Below are positions 42,398-51,971 of a DNA stretch of 64,000 bases, piece after piece (the first letter of the stretch is position 1; each line of letters begins with the position of its first letter). Made by a program: the position numbers and the translations under genes. Origin of the DNA: SZUA-35 sp963781035. GTDB lineage: Bacteria > Actinomycetota > Acidimicrobiia > Acidimicrobiales > SZUA-35. Under the pieces are notes generated by a model, which was not told the DNA's origin, did no database searches, and saw only the letters and a list, made by a program, of their open reading frames with translations. The stretch covers positions 1 to 64,000 of the forward strand of contig CAWAEN010000007.1 of assembly GCA_963781035.1 (NCBI GenBank), in the 5' to 3' direction.

Positions 42398-43021
42398 GTG
42401 ACCACCGACTCCGGAAGTGTCGATGGCGCCGTTCCACCGCCGGTCCGGTCGGTGTTCACCCGCGAGGAGATGCTCACCTGGCCGAACGGCTTCACATTTG
42501 TCCGTCTGCTCTGCATCCCACTGTTCGTGTGGCTGCTGTTCGGTCCGGAACGACGCGATCTGGCCGCTTGGCTGCTCGCAGCGCTCGGTTCGACCGACTG
42601 GGTCGATGGCTGGATCGCTCGCCGCTTCGACATGTCGAGCGAATTCGGTCGGTTGTTCGACCCGACCGTCGACCGCCTCATGTTCTTCGTCGCGATTCCG
42701 GCGATCCTCATCGACGGATCGATTCCGTGGTGGGTGGCCGTGCTGGCGTTGGCTCGGGAAGTGCTGGTGGCGGGAGCTGCAATCGTGGCGGTCGCCGTCG
42801 GTGCGGGGACGCTTGCCGTCACCTGGGAAGGCAAGACCGCCGCGTTCTGCCTGATGTTCGCCGTCCCCATGTTCCTCGGCGCGAACAGCACGCTGTCCTA
42901 CGCCGACATCCTGGGTTGGCTGGCCTGGGTGTTCGCCGTTCCCGGCCTCGCCTACGGCTACTACTCCTTGTTCTTCCAGTACGTACCGACACTACGAGCC
43001 CGAATGGAGGAGCGAACCTGA
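42398..43021 (+). CDS. pgsA: CDP-alcohol phosphatidyltransferase, PgsA-like
   Basis: A 207-aa membrane enzyme transferring a phosphatidyl group from CDP-diacylglycerol, most likely to glycerol-3-phosphate. The full catalytic motif D-x2-D-G-x2-A-R-x8-G-x3-D-x3-D is present (DWVDGWIARRF then GRLFDPTVD). About five to six hydrophobic helices. GTG start, 31 nt after the DUF2079 stop. The position before gcvH matches pgsA2 (Rv1822). Substrate specificity is inferred. Confidence 0.85.
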   Translation: MTTDSGSVDGAVPPPVRSVFTREEMLTWPNGFTFVRLLCIPLFVWLLFGPERRDLAAWLLAALGSTDWVDGWIARRFDMSSEFGRLFDPTVDRLMFFVAIPAILIDGSIPWWVAVLALAREVLVAGAAIVAVAVGAGTLAVTWEGKTAAFCLMFAVPMFLGANSTLSYADILGWLAWVFAVPGLAYGYYSLFFQYVPTLRARMEERT

Positions 43022-43109
43022 GATCCACGGTTGCACCTTCAACCTCACCGTCAACCGAAGGTCGACGGTGGCGCTGGACTGTGCCCGATTCTGAGGTAGC
43101 GTGCCGACC

Positions 43110-43493
43110 ATGAACGTGCCAGATGATCTCTCCTATTCCAGCGATCACGAATGGTTGCGTTTCGAGAGTGACCAACGAGTTCGAATCGGGATCACGGACT
43201 ACGCACAGGATGCGCTCGGCGACGTCGTCTACGTCGACCTCCCCGCCGTGGGAGCCACCGTTGCTCCCGGAGGTCCGATGAGCGAGGTCGAGTCGACCAA
43301 GTCGGTTTCGGATGTCTATGCGCCGGTAGCAGGCACCGTGGTCGAGGCGAACAACGACCTCGTGGATGCGCCAGAACGACTCAACGAGGACCCGTACGGC
43401 GAGGGCTGGATCTGCGTGATCGAACTCGATGCCGGGTCGACGCTGCCCGCGCTCCTCGATGCCGCTGCCTATCGGGCGCTCACAGAAGGATGA
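43110..43493 (+). CDS. gcvH: Glycine cleavage system H protein
   Basis: The 127-aa lipoyl carrier of the glycine cleavage complex. The lipoylated lysine sits in EVESTKSVSDVYAP, and the HEWLRFESDQRVRIGITDYA N-terminus is canonical. The ATG is 7 nt after TAGCGT (43097-43102), which favours it over a GTG nine bases upstream that lies within the -10. It overlaps the FHA gene by ATGA. No gcvT or gcvP is in the window. Confidence 0.95.
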   Translation: MNVPDDLSYSSDHEWLRFESDQRVRIGITDYAQDALGDVVYVDLPAVGATVAPGGPMSEVESTKSVSDVYAPVAGTVVEANNDLVDAPERLNEDPYGEGWICVIELDAGSTLPALLDAAAYRALTEG

Positions 43494-43979
43494 CCGACGC
43501 CGGCCCCTGCCCATCCTGCGGGTATCGCAACCCGCTCGGATCGAACTTCTGTAGTTCGTGCGGTGCGCAGCTCAGCACCATCGTCGAGCACCACACCGAG
43601 GCCATCGAACCAACGGTCAGCACCCCGCTCGTCGAAGCCGACAACGCCGTGCCCTCCGGGGTGGGCATGTTGATCGTGCGGCAGGGCTCGAAGCGAGGGA
43701 GCCGGCATGGCCCTCGACACCGATCTCGTCACGATCGGGCGTCATCCCGAGAGCGACATCTTTCTCGACGACATCACGGTGTCCCGCCGTCACGCCGAGG
43801 TCCATCGGACCGAGCAAGGTCACGACGTCCTCGACGCGGGGAGCCTCAACGGCACCTACGTCAATCGGGAGCTCGTCGAGCGCTCGGCCTTGGCTGACGG
43901 AGACGAGCTGCAAGTCGGCAAGTTCAAGCTCGTCTACGTCGCGCTCGGTCACGACGCTGACGATGGAGGAGCAGCATGA
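43490..43979 (+). CDS. Zinc-ribbon FHA protein, GarA-like (frameshifted)
   Basis: A phosphothreonine-binding protein of about 162 aa. An N-terminal zinc ribbon (CPSCGYRNPLGSNFCSSCG) replaces the ETTS-containing tail of mycobacterial GarA. The FHA domain has GRHPESDIFLDD, TVSRRHAEVHR and SLNGTYVNR. Frame changes near 43692 in the linker. GarA controls 2-oxoglutarate metabolism according to Ser/Thr kinase signals. Whether this protein has a phosphorylatable Thr is uncertain. It sits between gcvH and ftsR, as Rv1827 does. Confidence 0.86.
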
Positions 43980-44956
43980 GCGACCAGCGCGAGAACTTCT
44001 GGTCGATCGGCGAGGTGTTGTCGCTGCTGCAGGACGAGTTCCCAGAGGTCACCATTTCCAAGATCCGCTTTCTCGAGGGTCAAGGTCTGATCGATCCAGA
44101 GCGAACTGCGTCCGGCTACCGGCGGTTCTACCAGCGAGACTTCGACCGGCTCCAGTGGATCCTCACCCAGCAGCGCGACCACTACCTGCCCCTGAAGGTG
44201 ATCCGTGACCGGCTCGACGCCGGCGAATGGGAGCCGCCGGAGCATCCGCCGGCACCGCCCCGCGACGGCCAGATGACCCTGCTGGCTCCCGTGATCGACA
44301 TCGGCACCGGAGCCGCGGTCGTTGCCCGCGCCGATGACGACGATGACGTCAGCGATGACGACACGTCCGAAGCGGCGGACAACGACGAGTCGGCAGATGT
44401 TGCGTCGGCCAACGACGCGGCCTCGACCTCGGACACGCCCGCAGACGGCTCCGCTGCGGTCGAGGCAAAGGCAGGCTCGTCGGCGGAGACGACGGCGTCT
44501 TCTCCCGCATCGCCGGACAACGCTGATGATGGGTCGAGTGCCCGGGTTCCGTCGACCGACGGTGAGGATCAGGGCATGGCCCTCACGATCGACGAGATGG
44601 CCGATTCATCCGGCTGCGACGTCGCCATGATCCGCGAACTCGAACGATTCGGGCTCATCGCCGGCCGCACCGCCGGACCGTCGGTGCTCTACGACCTGGA
44701 CTCGCTCACGATCGCTCGCCACGCGGCCCAGTTCCGGACCTACGGGCTCGATCCGCGCCATCTGCGGACATTCCTCGTCGGCGCCCAACGTGAAGTCTCG
44801 CTGCTGGCACAGGTGGTCGAACCGCTTCGCCATCGTCGTGATCCCGAGACCCGCCGCAAGTCGGTCGAGACCATGGAGGACCTCACCGACCTGGCGGCCA
44901 GCCTGCGCGCGATTCTCATGCGGCGCATCACCGAGGAACAACTGCCCACTCGTTGA
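43976..44956 (+). CDS. ftsR: FtsR-like MerR-family regulator with two HTH modules
   Basis: A 326-aa regulator related to Rv1828 and corynebacterial FtsR, an activator of ftsZ. The N-terminal MerR HTH reads FWSIGEVLSLLQDEFPEVTISKIRFLEGQGL in pieces (WSIGEVLSLL, ISKIRFLEGQG, SGYRRFY). A second MerR-like module near residues 200-275 (LTIDEMADSSGCDVAMIREL) is joined by an Ala/Asp/Ser-rich linker of about 90 residues. The ATG overlaps the FHA stop. The long linker makes the protein larger than the approximately 250 aa usual. Confidence 0.88.
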   Translation: MSDQRENFWSIGEVLSLLQDEFPEVTISKIRFLEGQGLIDPERTASGYRRFYQRDFDRLQWILTQQRDHYLPLKVIRDRLDAGEWEPPEHPPAPPRDGQMTLLAPVIDIGTGAAVVARADDDDDVSDDDTSEAADNDESADVASANDAASTSDTPADGSAAVEAKAGSSAETTASSPASPDNADDGSSARVPSTDGEDQGMALTIDEMADSSGCDVAMIRELERFGLIAGRTAGPSVLYDLDSLTIARHAAQFRTYGLDPRHLRTFLVGAQREVSLLAQVVEPLRHRRDPETRRKSVETMEDLTDLAASLRAILMRRITEEQLPTR

Positions 44957-44999
44957 CCCTGCAGCTTCATCGCCTGGCCGAATCTACTAGCGTGTGCCG

Positions 45000-45494
45000 A
45001 TGGCCGTTGAGATGGAGTTGGTGGGTGTCCGAGTCCAGATGCCGACGAATGCGCCGATCTTGCTGCTGCGCGAGCTCAGCGGCGGCAAACGGACGCTCCC
45101 GATCTACATCGGCGGCCCCGAGGCTCACGCGATCGACCTCGCGCTCTCGGAGACCAAGACGGCGCGTCCGATGACCCACGATCTCGTCGTGAACCTTCTC
45201 GAACAGCTCAACGCACGGCTCGAGCAGATCGTGATCACCGAGCTGCGACAGGGCACGTTCTACGCCGAGCTGTACCTGCGCGACGCCACCGACGCCGTCT
45301 CGACCATGAGTGTTCGTCCGTCTGATGCCATTGCGCTCGCCGTCCGCATGGGCACGCCGATCTTCGCCGACGAGGAGCTCGTCGACGAGGCCGGCATCGA
45401 GGCAGACGAGGATGACGAGGGCGACGAGGAGGAGATGGTCGAGGAGCTCCGCAAGTTCCTCGACGAGGTCAACCCCGAGGACTTCAAGGGCTGA
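45000..45494 (+). CDS. DUF151 bifunctional nuclease family protein
   Basis: A 164-aa BFN/DUF151 protein, homologous in position to Rv1829. Core motifs are LLLRELSGGKRTLPIYIGGPEAHAI (in two parts), RPMTHDLV and SVRPSDAIALAVRMGTPIFADEEL. The C-terminal 30 residues are strongly acidic (EADEDDEGDEEE). Plant members have nuclease activity; bacterial function is unclear. The ATG is 6 nt after TAGCGT (44988-44993), favouring it over the GTG at 44994. The 3' end overlaps the convergent kinase-like gene by 11 nt. Confidence 0.9.
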   Translation: MAVEMELVGVRVQMPTNAPILLLRELSGGKRTLPIYIGGPEAHAIDLALSETKTARPMTHDLVVNLLEQLNARLEQIVITELRQGTFYAELYLRDATDAVSTMSVRPSDAIALAVRMGTPIFADEELVDEAGIEADEDDEGDEEEMVEELRKFLDEVNPEDFKG

Positions 45495-46479
45495 TCAGAC
45501 CGACCACGTCGAGTTCATCGACTGCAGTCGCAATCCGCTGGATGCTCAGGTCGATGAACTGCCGGGTTCGGTCGTCGGCGCTGGAACGCTGCGCGAGAAA
45601 CAGCACGGAGAGACCAGGTAGCACCATGCCGAGCACGTATCGGCGCCAGGTCGTTGCTGCGTCCTGTCCTCGTGCGATGGCGTAGGACGCCACGACGTCA
45701 CTCTCGATGGCCGAGCGCACCGCTGGCGTGACGCTGGTGGCCATGAGCCAGGCGAGGTCGGCTTCGCCGAACTGGATGGCCATCTGTTGCCAGTCGAACA
45801 ACACGGCGCGGCCGGTGGCGTCGAAGGCAACGTTGTCGGCTCTCGGATCACCGTGGCACAGCGTCGCCCCACCCTCCTCGTTGAATGATCGAACGGCCGC
45901 GGCTCGCACATCCGCAAGACGTGTGAAGGCTGCACGATGTGTCGGCTCGACAGCCAAACGCTCCAGCGCGAGCAGGCCGGCGTCGATGCCGTCGTCCGAC
46001 AGGAGCGACGGTGTCGATCGCCGGACATCGATCGTGGCCAGCGTCGACGCGTCGGTCCATGTCATGTGGAGGGCAATCAGTTCGGCCACGACGGCTCGGA
46101 CGTCCTGATCTGACAGACCGTCGAGCTGATCGGACCAGCGATGGGCCGAGAGATCCTCGAGCACGAAGGCAGGGCGGCCGGAGTCGTCTGATGCGATGCC
46201 GTGGCAGCGGGGGACGCAGACCGTCGGAGTCGTGGGCAGGATCGTCTCGTAGGCCAGCACTTCCCGGGCCACGGCGCCCATGGCGACCGCTGCCGCACCA
46301 TTGGCGTCAGAGCGAAGCAATTTCACCGCTACCGGATCGTCACGGCCGACGATCGTGCACCTCAGCACATGGCTGAACACACCACGCCCATTGTCGATGT
46401 CGTCGATCGAGCGCACCTGGTGTCCGGGGCCGAAGACCTGGTCGATGACTGAGTCGATCGTGTCTGCACGTGGATGCAT
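45484..46479 (-). CDS. Aminoglycoside phosphotransferase-family kinase-like protein
   Basis: A 331-aa APH/choline-kinase-fold protein. The catalytic loop is ATLCHGDPRADNVAF (HxD-x4-N) and the metal-binding Asp is in LFDWQQM. VAVKLLRSDANGAA provides the ATP-lysine. Such proteins phosphorylate small alcohols or acyl-CoA-pathway intermediates. Next to an acyl-CoA synthetase on the opposite strand, a role in CoA-ester metabolism is possible. Not evidence of drug resistance. Confidence 0.82.
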   Translation of the reverse strand: MHPRADTIDSVIDQVFGPGHQVRSIDDIDNGRGVFSHVLRCTIVGRDDPVAVKLLRSDANGAAAVAMGAVAREVLAYETILPTTPTVCVPRCHGIASDDSGRPAFVLEDLSAHRWSDQLDGLSDQDVRAVVAELIALHMTWTDASTLATIDVRRSTPSLLSDDGIDAGLLALERLAVEPTHRAAFTRLADVRAAAVRSFNEEGGATLCHGDPRADNVAFDATGRAVLFDWQQMAIQFGEADLAWLMATSVTPAVRSAIESDVVASYAIARGQDAATTWRRYVLGMVLPGLSVLFLAQRSSADDRTRQFIDLSIQRIATAVDELDVVGLISP

Positions 46480-46569
46480 CGCCGCAGTCTCGCAGCGTCC
46501 ACGGATCGAGGGACACCTCGAGCCGCCCGACGTTTGTTCCGTCGCCGCGCCACGATCTAACGTCCGTCG

Positions 46570-48026
46570 ATGGACCAACCGCCGCCGTCCTTCGCCGGCC
46601 GAATCGCCCACCTCGCAGCCACGGTCGATCACCCGGCGCTCACCTTCGGGTCCGAGGTTCTGTCGTTCCGAGATCTCGACGACAGGGCCAACCAGTTCGC
46701 CCGCCTGCTCGCCGATCGTGGCGCCGGAATCGGCAGCTTCGTCACGGTGGCAGCGCCCAACGGACCGGACTTCGTCATCGCCACCATTGCCTGCTGGAAG
46801 ATCGGAGCGATTCCGCAACCCGTCTCGTCCCGACTCCCGGGACGTGAGTTGCATGCAATCGTGGAGCTCGCCGAATCGGCTGTCGTGGTGGGCGCAGATG
46901 TCGACGGACACCCGTCGGCCGCGGTGGCAGAGGCCGCTGACCGTGACGTCGGACCGCTGCCCGATGTCGAGCTCCCCGGCGTGGAAGGCTCCGACGTCCG
47001 GTGGATCGACGGGGCGACCCAAACTGATCGTCTCCGGGGATCCCTCCGTCTACGGCGAGACCATCCAGGGTCTCGCGGCGATGGTCGGGACGGCGGGGGA
47101 GAAGACCCTCGTGATGCCGGGTCCGCTCTATCACAACGGCCCCTTCATCTGGACCTTCGCGACGCTGCTCGCAGGGGGCCATGTGGTGCTGCTTCCTCGC
47201 TTCGATGCCGAGGCCACGTTGGCCGCCGTCGCAGAGCATCGCGCCGAGGCGCTCTACTTCGTGCCCACGATGATGCAGCGGATCTGGAAACTGCCTGACG
47301 ACGTGAAGTTCGCCTACGACCTCAGCTCACTCGAGCGTGCGTTCCATCTGGCCGAGCCCTGCCCTGCGTGGCTCAAGGAGGTGTGGATCGAGTGGATCGG
47401 GGCCGATGCACTGTGGGAGTTGTACGGGGGCACCGAGGGGCAGTCGGCCACGGTGCTCAGCGGTGTCGAGTGGCTGGAGCGGCGCGGTTCGGTCGGCCGC
47501 CCCAGCTCGGGTGAGATGAAGATCCTGCGATGACGAGGGCAATGAGGTCCCGCCGGGAACCGTCGGGGAGGTCTGGATGAGGGCCGTCGGCCGCGACACG
47601 CCCACCTACCGCTACATCGGTGCCGAGGCGGATTCCCGCGACGGCTGGGACTGCCTGGGCGATCTGGGCTGGATGGACGAGGACGGTTATCTGTACCTCG
47701 CTGATCGCCGGACCGACATGATCCTCGTCGGCGGAGCCAACATCTATCCGGCCGAGATCGAGGCTGCGATCAGCGAGCATCCCCGTGTCCGGTCGTGTGC
47801 CGTGATCGGCCTGCCGGACGATGAACGAGGCAACCGAGTGCATGCCATCGTCGACCTGGGCGACGACGTCGTCGACGTGGACGAACAGGCCATGAAGGAG
47901 TTCCTGGGGGAGCGGTTGGTGTCCTACAAGGTGCCGCGCTCGTTCGAATTCGTGACGGCGCCGCTGCGCGACGATGCCGGCAAGGTTCGCCGCTCGGCAT
48001 TACGAGCCGAGCGGTTGGTTTCGTAG
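46570..48026 (+). CDS. AMP-dependent acyl-CoA synthetase/ligase (frameshifted)
   Basis: An ANL-superfamily ligase of about 485 aa that activates a carboxylate as acyl-AMP and transfers it to CoA. P-loop TSGGSTGRPKLIV, A5 motif YGGTEG, and the hinge/C-terminal region GDLGWMDEDGYLYLADRR with ILVGGANIYPAEIEAA are present. The catalytic C-terminal Lys is likely that in DDAGKVRRS. Frame shifts occur near 46977 (a C too many in CCCC) and near 47531. ATG is 6 nt after TAACGT (46558-46563). Resembles FadD-like enzymes of fatty-acid or steroid catabolism; substrate unknown. Confidence 0.85.
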
Positions 48027-48061
48027 CGGTTGGTTGGGAGCGGAACGTATCGATTCCGTGA

Positions 48062-48092
48062 CAAACGACGCGCGCAGAGCGCGCAGTCGTTG
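48062..48092 (+). terminator. GC-rich hairpin between acyl-CoA synthetase and merR
   Basis: Two 14-nt arms (caaacgacgcgcgc and gcgcgcagtcgttg) pair with one bulge around an AGA loop. It follows the synthetase stop and overlaps the -35 box of the merR promoter. It could end upstream transcription or be a protein-binding site. Confidence 0.55.
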
Positions 48093-48118
48093 ACTCCCTG
48101 CGCGGGGGTTCGTACTGT
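48090..48118 (+). promoter_or_regulatory. Promoter of merR-family gene
   Basis: TTGACT (48090-48095) and TACTGT (48113-48118) with a 17-nt spacer. The predicted start is near 48125, giving a leader of about 64 nt, unlike the leaderless genes around it. Confidence 0.68.
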
Positions 48119-48130
48119 GGCGCCTCTTGT

Positions 48131-48154
48131 CGTAATTACCTCCGGGAAATTACG
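48131..48154 (+). promoter_or_regulatory. Palindromic operator-like site in merR leader
   Basis: CGTAATT at 48131-48137 and AATTACG at 48148-48154 form 7-bp arms of a 24-bp imperfect palindrome just downstream of the predicted transcription start. It is AT-rich in a GC-rich context and is a candidate autoregulatory or heterologous repressor site. Confidence 0.5.
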
Positions 48155-48188
48155 GTCGAGTCATTCGCAGCGTGAGGACGAAACCACC

Positions 48189-48659
<471 letters not shown>

Positions 48660-48699
48660 GCGGGTCCACCGGCCAGGCCGCTGTCGGTCGTGCGACGAC

Positions 48700-49482
48700 T
48701 CAGTCGAAGAGGTCTGGTTCTTCGCGGCTGATCCAATCCCAGAGCGGCTGGAAGCTGAACCACCCGGCGGCGTGACTACCGACCTGGGTTGCCGTGTGAG
48801 CGGCCATGTCGGGATCGATGAGCACCGGTTCGATGCCTTGCACCTGCATCGTTGCCAACTGCGACTGGCACGTGCGTTCCATCGTGATGAACCAGAACGC
48901 TGCCTCGTCGACCGAGTGGCCGACCGTGAGGTTGCCGTGGTTGCTCAGGATCACGGCCTTCCGATCGCCCAGGGCCTCGCCGATGCGATCACCCTCGGCC
49001 AGGTCGAGCACGACTCCCGTGTAGTCCTCGAAAACGGCGTGGTCGTTGTAGAAGATGCACGAATCCTGGGTGAGAGGATCGAGCTTGCGGCGAAATGTCG
49101 ACCAGGTCTTGCCGTGGATCGAATGCGAGTGGGCGGCCGCGATCACATCAGGGCGAGCGGCGTGGACACGGGAGTGAATGGCGAACGCTGCGCCGTTGAC
49201 CGGCCGGTTGCCGACGACGACGTCGCCGTCGTGGTCGACGCAGATCAGGTCCGACACCGAGATGTGCTTGAAGTTCATCCCGAACGGGTTCACCCAGAAA
49301 TGTTCTGGGTGTTCCGGGTCTCTGGCCGTGATGTGCCCCGCAACCCCCTCGTCGAAGCCGAATCGGCCGAAGATCCGAAACGCAGCGGCAAGCCGCTCCT
49401 TGCGATGCTGGCGCTCGGCCTCGATCGAGTCGAACACGGGAGGACGCGGAACCTGCATCGGGGGGGCTTCGAGATCGGTCAT
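48700..49482 (-). CDS. Class II aldolase/adducin family protein
   Basis: A 260-aa zinc-dependent aldolase-fold protein. FRIFGRFGFDEGVAGHIT opens the domain; zinc ligands are in AAAHSHSIHGK and LSNHGNLTVGH. The acidic-catalytic region is DPEHPEHFWVNPFGM. Family members cleave L-fuculose-1-P, methylthioribulose-1-P or act as decarboxylases; substrate not assignable. ATG is 7 nt after TAAGCT on the minus strand (49490-49495). Confidence 0.87.
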   Translation of the reverse strand: MTDLEAPPMQVPRPPVFDSIEAERQHRKERLAAAFRIFGRFGFDEGVAGHITARDPEHPEHFWVNPFGMNFKHISVSDLICVDHDGDVVVGNRPVNGAAFAIHSRVHAARPDVIAAAHSHSIHGKTWSTFRRKLDPLTQDSCIFYNDHAVFEDYTGVVLDLAEGDRIGEALGDRKAVILSNHGNLTVGHSVDEAAFWFITMERTCQSQLATMQVQGIEPVLIDPDMAAHTATQVGSHAAGWFSFQPLWDWISREEPDLFD

Positions 49483-49514
49483 GGGCGCGAGCTTAGGATC
49501 CAGTGGGTGATCCG

Positions 49515-50985
49515 TCAGGTCGATGTCGACTCGTTCTCGGTGCGCACCCACAGCTGAGCACGGTTCTTGCCTTTCGCCTTTGCCTGGTACAGCGCTCGAT
49601 CGGCCCGCTCGAAGGTGACCTGGCTGTCGAGGGTGGTCGGGTCGGTGGGATCCACCTGGTGGAGGGCAACACCTGCGCTCAGCGTGGTCTTTCCTGCCTT
49701 CATGCGCCCAGCCGTCGAGGACACGGCTGGCCACGGCCAAGGGGTCGGCGTGGGCGCGGCGGGCCACGATCAGGAACTCGTCACCGCCGAGCCGTGCAGA
49801 TGTGTCGGAGTCGCGAAGACAGTCGCGTAGATGGGCGCTCAACTGCTGGAGCACCTGGTCACCCGCACTGTGGCCCAGCGTGTCGTTGACCAGCTTGAAG
49901 CCGTCGAGGTCGAGGAGCACGAGGGCGTCCCCGGGCTGGAGGGAACGAAGCAGCGCGTCTGCGTGTTTGCGGTTGCCGATGCCCGTGAGTGCGTCGCGAG
50001 TGCTGGCTCGGGCCAACTCGTCGATCACGAACAGATGCTCGATGGCAATGCCCACCTGCACCCCGAACAGACGGGCGAGGTCGAGAGTGAATGCCGGGTC
50101 GTCGGTTGGCGCCGGATAGACGAGCACGGCCCCGGCGGGGGCCTCAGGAGCGGGGAGTGGCAGGATGAGCATGGTGCCGTTGCTGCCGGTCGGCACGAGC
50201 CGCGGCTCGTCTCCACTGATGGTCTCGGCCACGATCCTGGCAGTGTCGGTAGAGGGTTCGCGCAGCATCGGAGGTCCGGATGACACCGAGATCAGGTCGC
50301 CGGTGGAATCCCGCAGCACGACGGTCGATCGTTCGACCTGGAAGATCTCGCGGGCGGCCTGCGCCACCTGGTCGGCCGCCTGGGCGAGTGAGCCGGGTCG
50401 ACGGAATCGGCGGAGCACATCTTCGAGCCTGGCCAGCTGCTGCAACCGTCGACTGGAACGGTCGCTGGCGGCATCGGACTGCTGGGCGAGATGGGAGATC
50501 AACTCGGCCACCATCGAGGCGACGGGGACCGCGATCAGCGGCAGGGCGATGCTGACAGAGGAATCGTCGACGCTACGGCCGACGAGCAGGATGAGCAGGA
50601 GGCTGGGAGCCACCACGAGCGCGAACCCGGGCGGGAGTGCGAGCCCGACGTACGCCAGGATCACCACCACGGCAATGGTGAGCCCGAGGGTGGCCGCGTC
50701 GGAGGCGAAGACCTCGCCAAGGGTCGAAACGACCAGCAGTGCGCCGATACCGGCCACGGCCGGTGCGAGTCGCCAACGTTTGCTGAGTCGCTCGAGCGGC
50801 GTCGCGAGCGACACGATGCCGGCAATGCCGAGCGAGAGTGCGATCCATGACATGGCTGTCGACGCCGTCGAGCTGGTCTCGAAACCGGGGCGTGTGGCGC
50901 GGTCGAGCATCGCCAGAACGGCGAGAATGAAGAGCATGGCGGCCGCTGCCGACCGGTATGTCTTTGCCCAGAAAAACTCCGCCAT
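49515..50985 (-). CDS. Membrane GGDEF diguanylate cyclase (frameshifted)
   Basis: A diguanylate cyclase-like protein of about 490 aa. Six hydrophobic segments lie in the first 150 residues, followed by a GAF-like region (REIFQVERSTVVLRDSTGD). The GGDEF domain has RDALTGIGNRKHADAL, LLDLDGFKLVNDTLGHSAGD, and an intact ARLGGDEFLI. An RxxD inhibitory site (RDSD) lies five residues before GGDEF, so product feedback is likely. Frame changes near 49705 within the domain. It should make c-di-GMP in response to a membrane or GAF ligand. Confidence 0.88.
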
Positions 50986-51131
50986 CACTCCAACCACGAC
51001 CGCGATTGCCCGATCTGCCCCGGTCTACGCCGCGGGCAGCCACACTCCGTGCGGCCAACCGTACCGTAGGTGGTCGTGTGTCAGGAAGTGATGGCTCTAG
51101 GTGGAAGTCTCCAGCAGCTAGCCTCGCCCGA

Positions 51132-51800
51132 ATGCGCCTCGCCAACGTCGTCAGCGGCTCCGGACCCGCGATCGTGTTCCTCCACGGCATCGGTTCCACG
51201 TCGGAGACCTGGGCTGCGGTGGCAGAGCGACTCTCGTCTGACTACACGACGGTCCGATTCGACCTGTTGGGCCACGGGGCATCACCGGTGCCGGCAGAAG
51301 CGGCCGAGTACACGCGGGACCGGGCCCTCGAGGACCTGGACGACATCCTCGCGACCCTCGACGGCCCGGCGGTCCTCGTCGGCCACTCGTTGGGTGGATA
51401 CCTGGCGCTCGCCCATGCCGCCACCAGACCGGACGTCGCTCGTGGCATCGTCGTGCTCAACACCGGACCCGGCTTCCGGGATCCCGAGAAGCGGGAAGCA
51501 TGGAACGAACGTTCCCGCCGGAACGCTCATCGCTTCGGCGTGCCGCTCCAGGCGGCAGAGCTCAACCTCCAAGACGACAGCGTCGTCATGGAACGCCTGG
51601 CCGAGATGACCGTGCCGACCCTGGTCCTGGCCGGTTCGGCCGACCGGCCCGAGTACTCGGGCGCCGGCCAGTATCTCGAACGCAAGATGCCGGCGGCCCG
51701 TTTCGTGTCGATCGAGGGGGGCGAGCACGCCATGCACGAGGAATCCCACGCCGACGAGGTCGCCCAGCTCATCGCCGACTTCATGACCGCGCTCGACTGA
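51132..51800 (+). CDS. Alpha/beta-hydrolase fold protein
   Basis: A 222-aa cytoplasmic hydrolase. Oxyanion-hole motif FLHGIGSTSETW, nucleophile elbow VGHSLGGYLALA, an acidic residue in LVLAGSADRPEYS, and catalytic His in EGGEHAMHEES form a complete triad. ATG is 7 nt after TAGCCT (51119-51124). The substrate is unknown; similarity is to 3-oxoadipate enol-lactonase-like and esterase members. Confidence 0.88.
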   Translation: MRLANVVSGSGPAIVFLHGIGSTSETWAAVAERLSSDYTTVRFDLLGHGASPVPAEAAEYTRDRALEDLDDILATLDGPAVLVGHSLGGYLALAHAATRPDVARGIVVLNTGPGFRDPEKREAWNERSRRNAHRFGVPLQAAELNLQDDSVVMERLAEMTVPTLVLAGSADRPEYSGAGQYLERKMPAARFVSIEGGEHAMHEESHADEVAQLIADFMTALD

Positions 51801-51817
51801 TCCGCCCGCAGCTCGCA

Positions 51818-51956
51818 GCCCGAGGTCTTCGCGGCCACTTCGCTGCGGCGGCCTGCGGCCGAGTCCTCGCTCCGTCGGCCACGCCGACCTCGGGCCGCAT
51901 CCGCGTCGCTTCTGTGTTGCGTTTGCTGCGGATACCGAGACAAACGCGACGCAGAA
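51818..51956. repeat. Two consecutive inverted repeats between convergent genes
   Basis: The first hairpin pairs gcccgaggtc (51818-51827) with gacctcgggc (51886-51895) and extends imperfectly inward. The second pairs ttctgtgttgcgtttg (51910-51925) with caaacgcgacgcagaa (51941-51956), with 14 of 16 positions matched. The second has the same TTCTG/CAGAA ends as the P palindromes. It lies between convergent genes, so a bidirectional terminator role is plausible. Confidence 0.7.
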
Positions 51957-51971
51957 CGGTCGGGCTCGGGA

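Noticed and set aside
39016..42891. 1291-codon antisense open frame
   Set aside because: It lies opposite clearly recognisable genes (Ldh2, SRAP, DUF2079, pgsA), has no family motifs and reads as GC-rich shadow sequence.
45484..46479. Aminoglycoside resistance gene
   Set aside because: Only the general kinase fold is shared with APH enzymes; context is CoA metabolism and no resistance-type features are seen.
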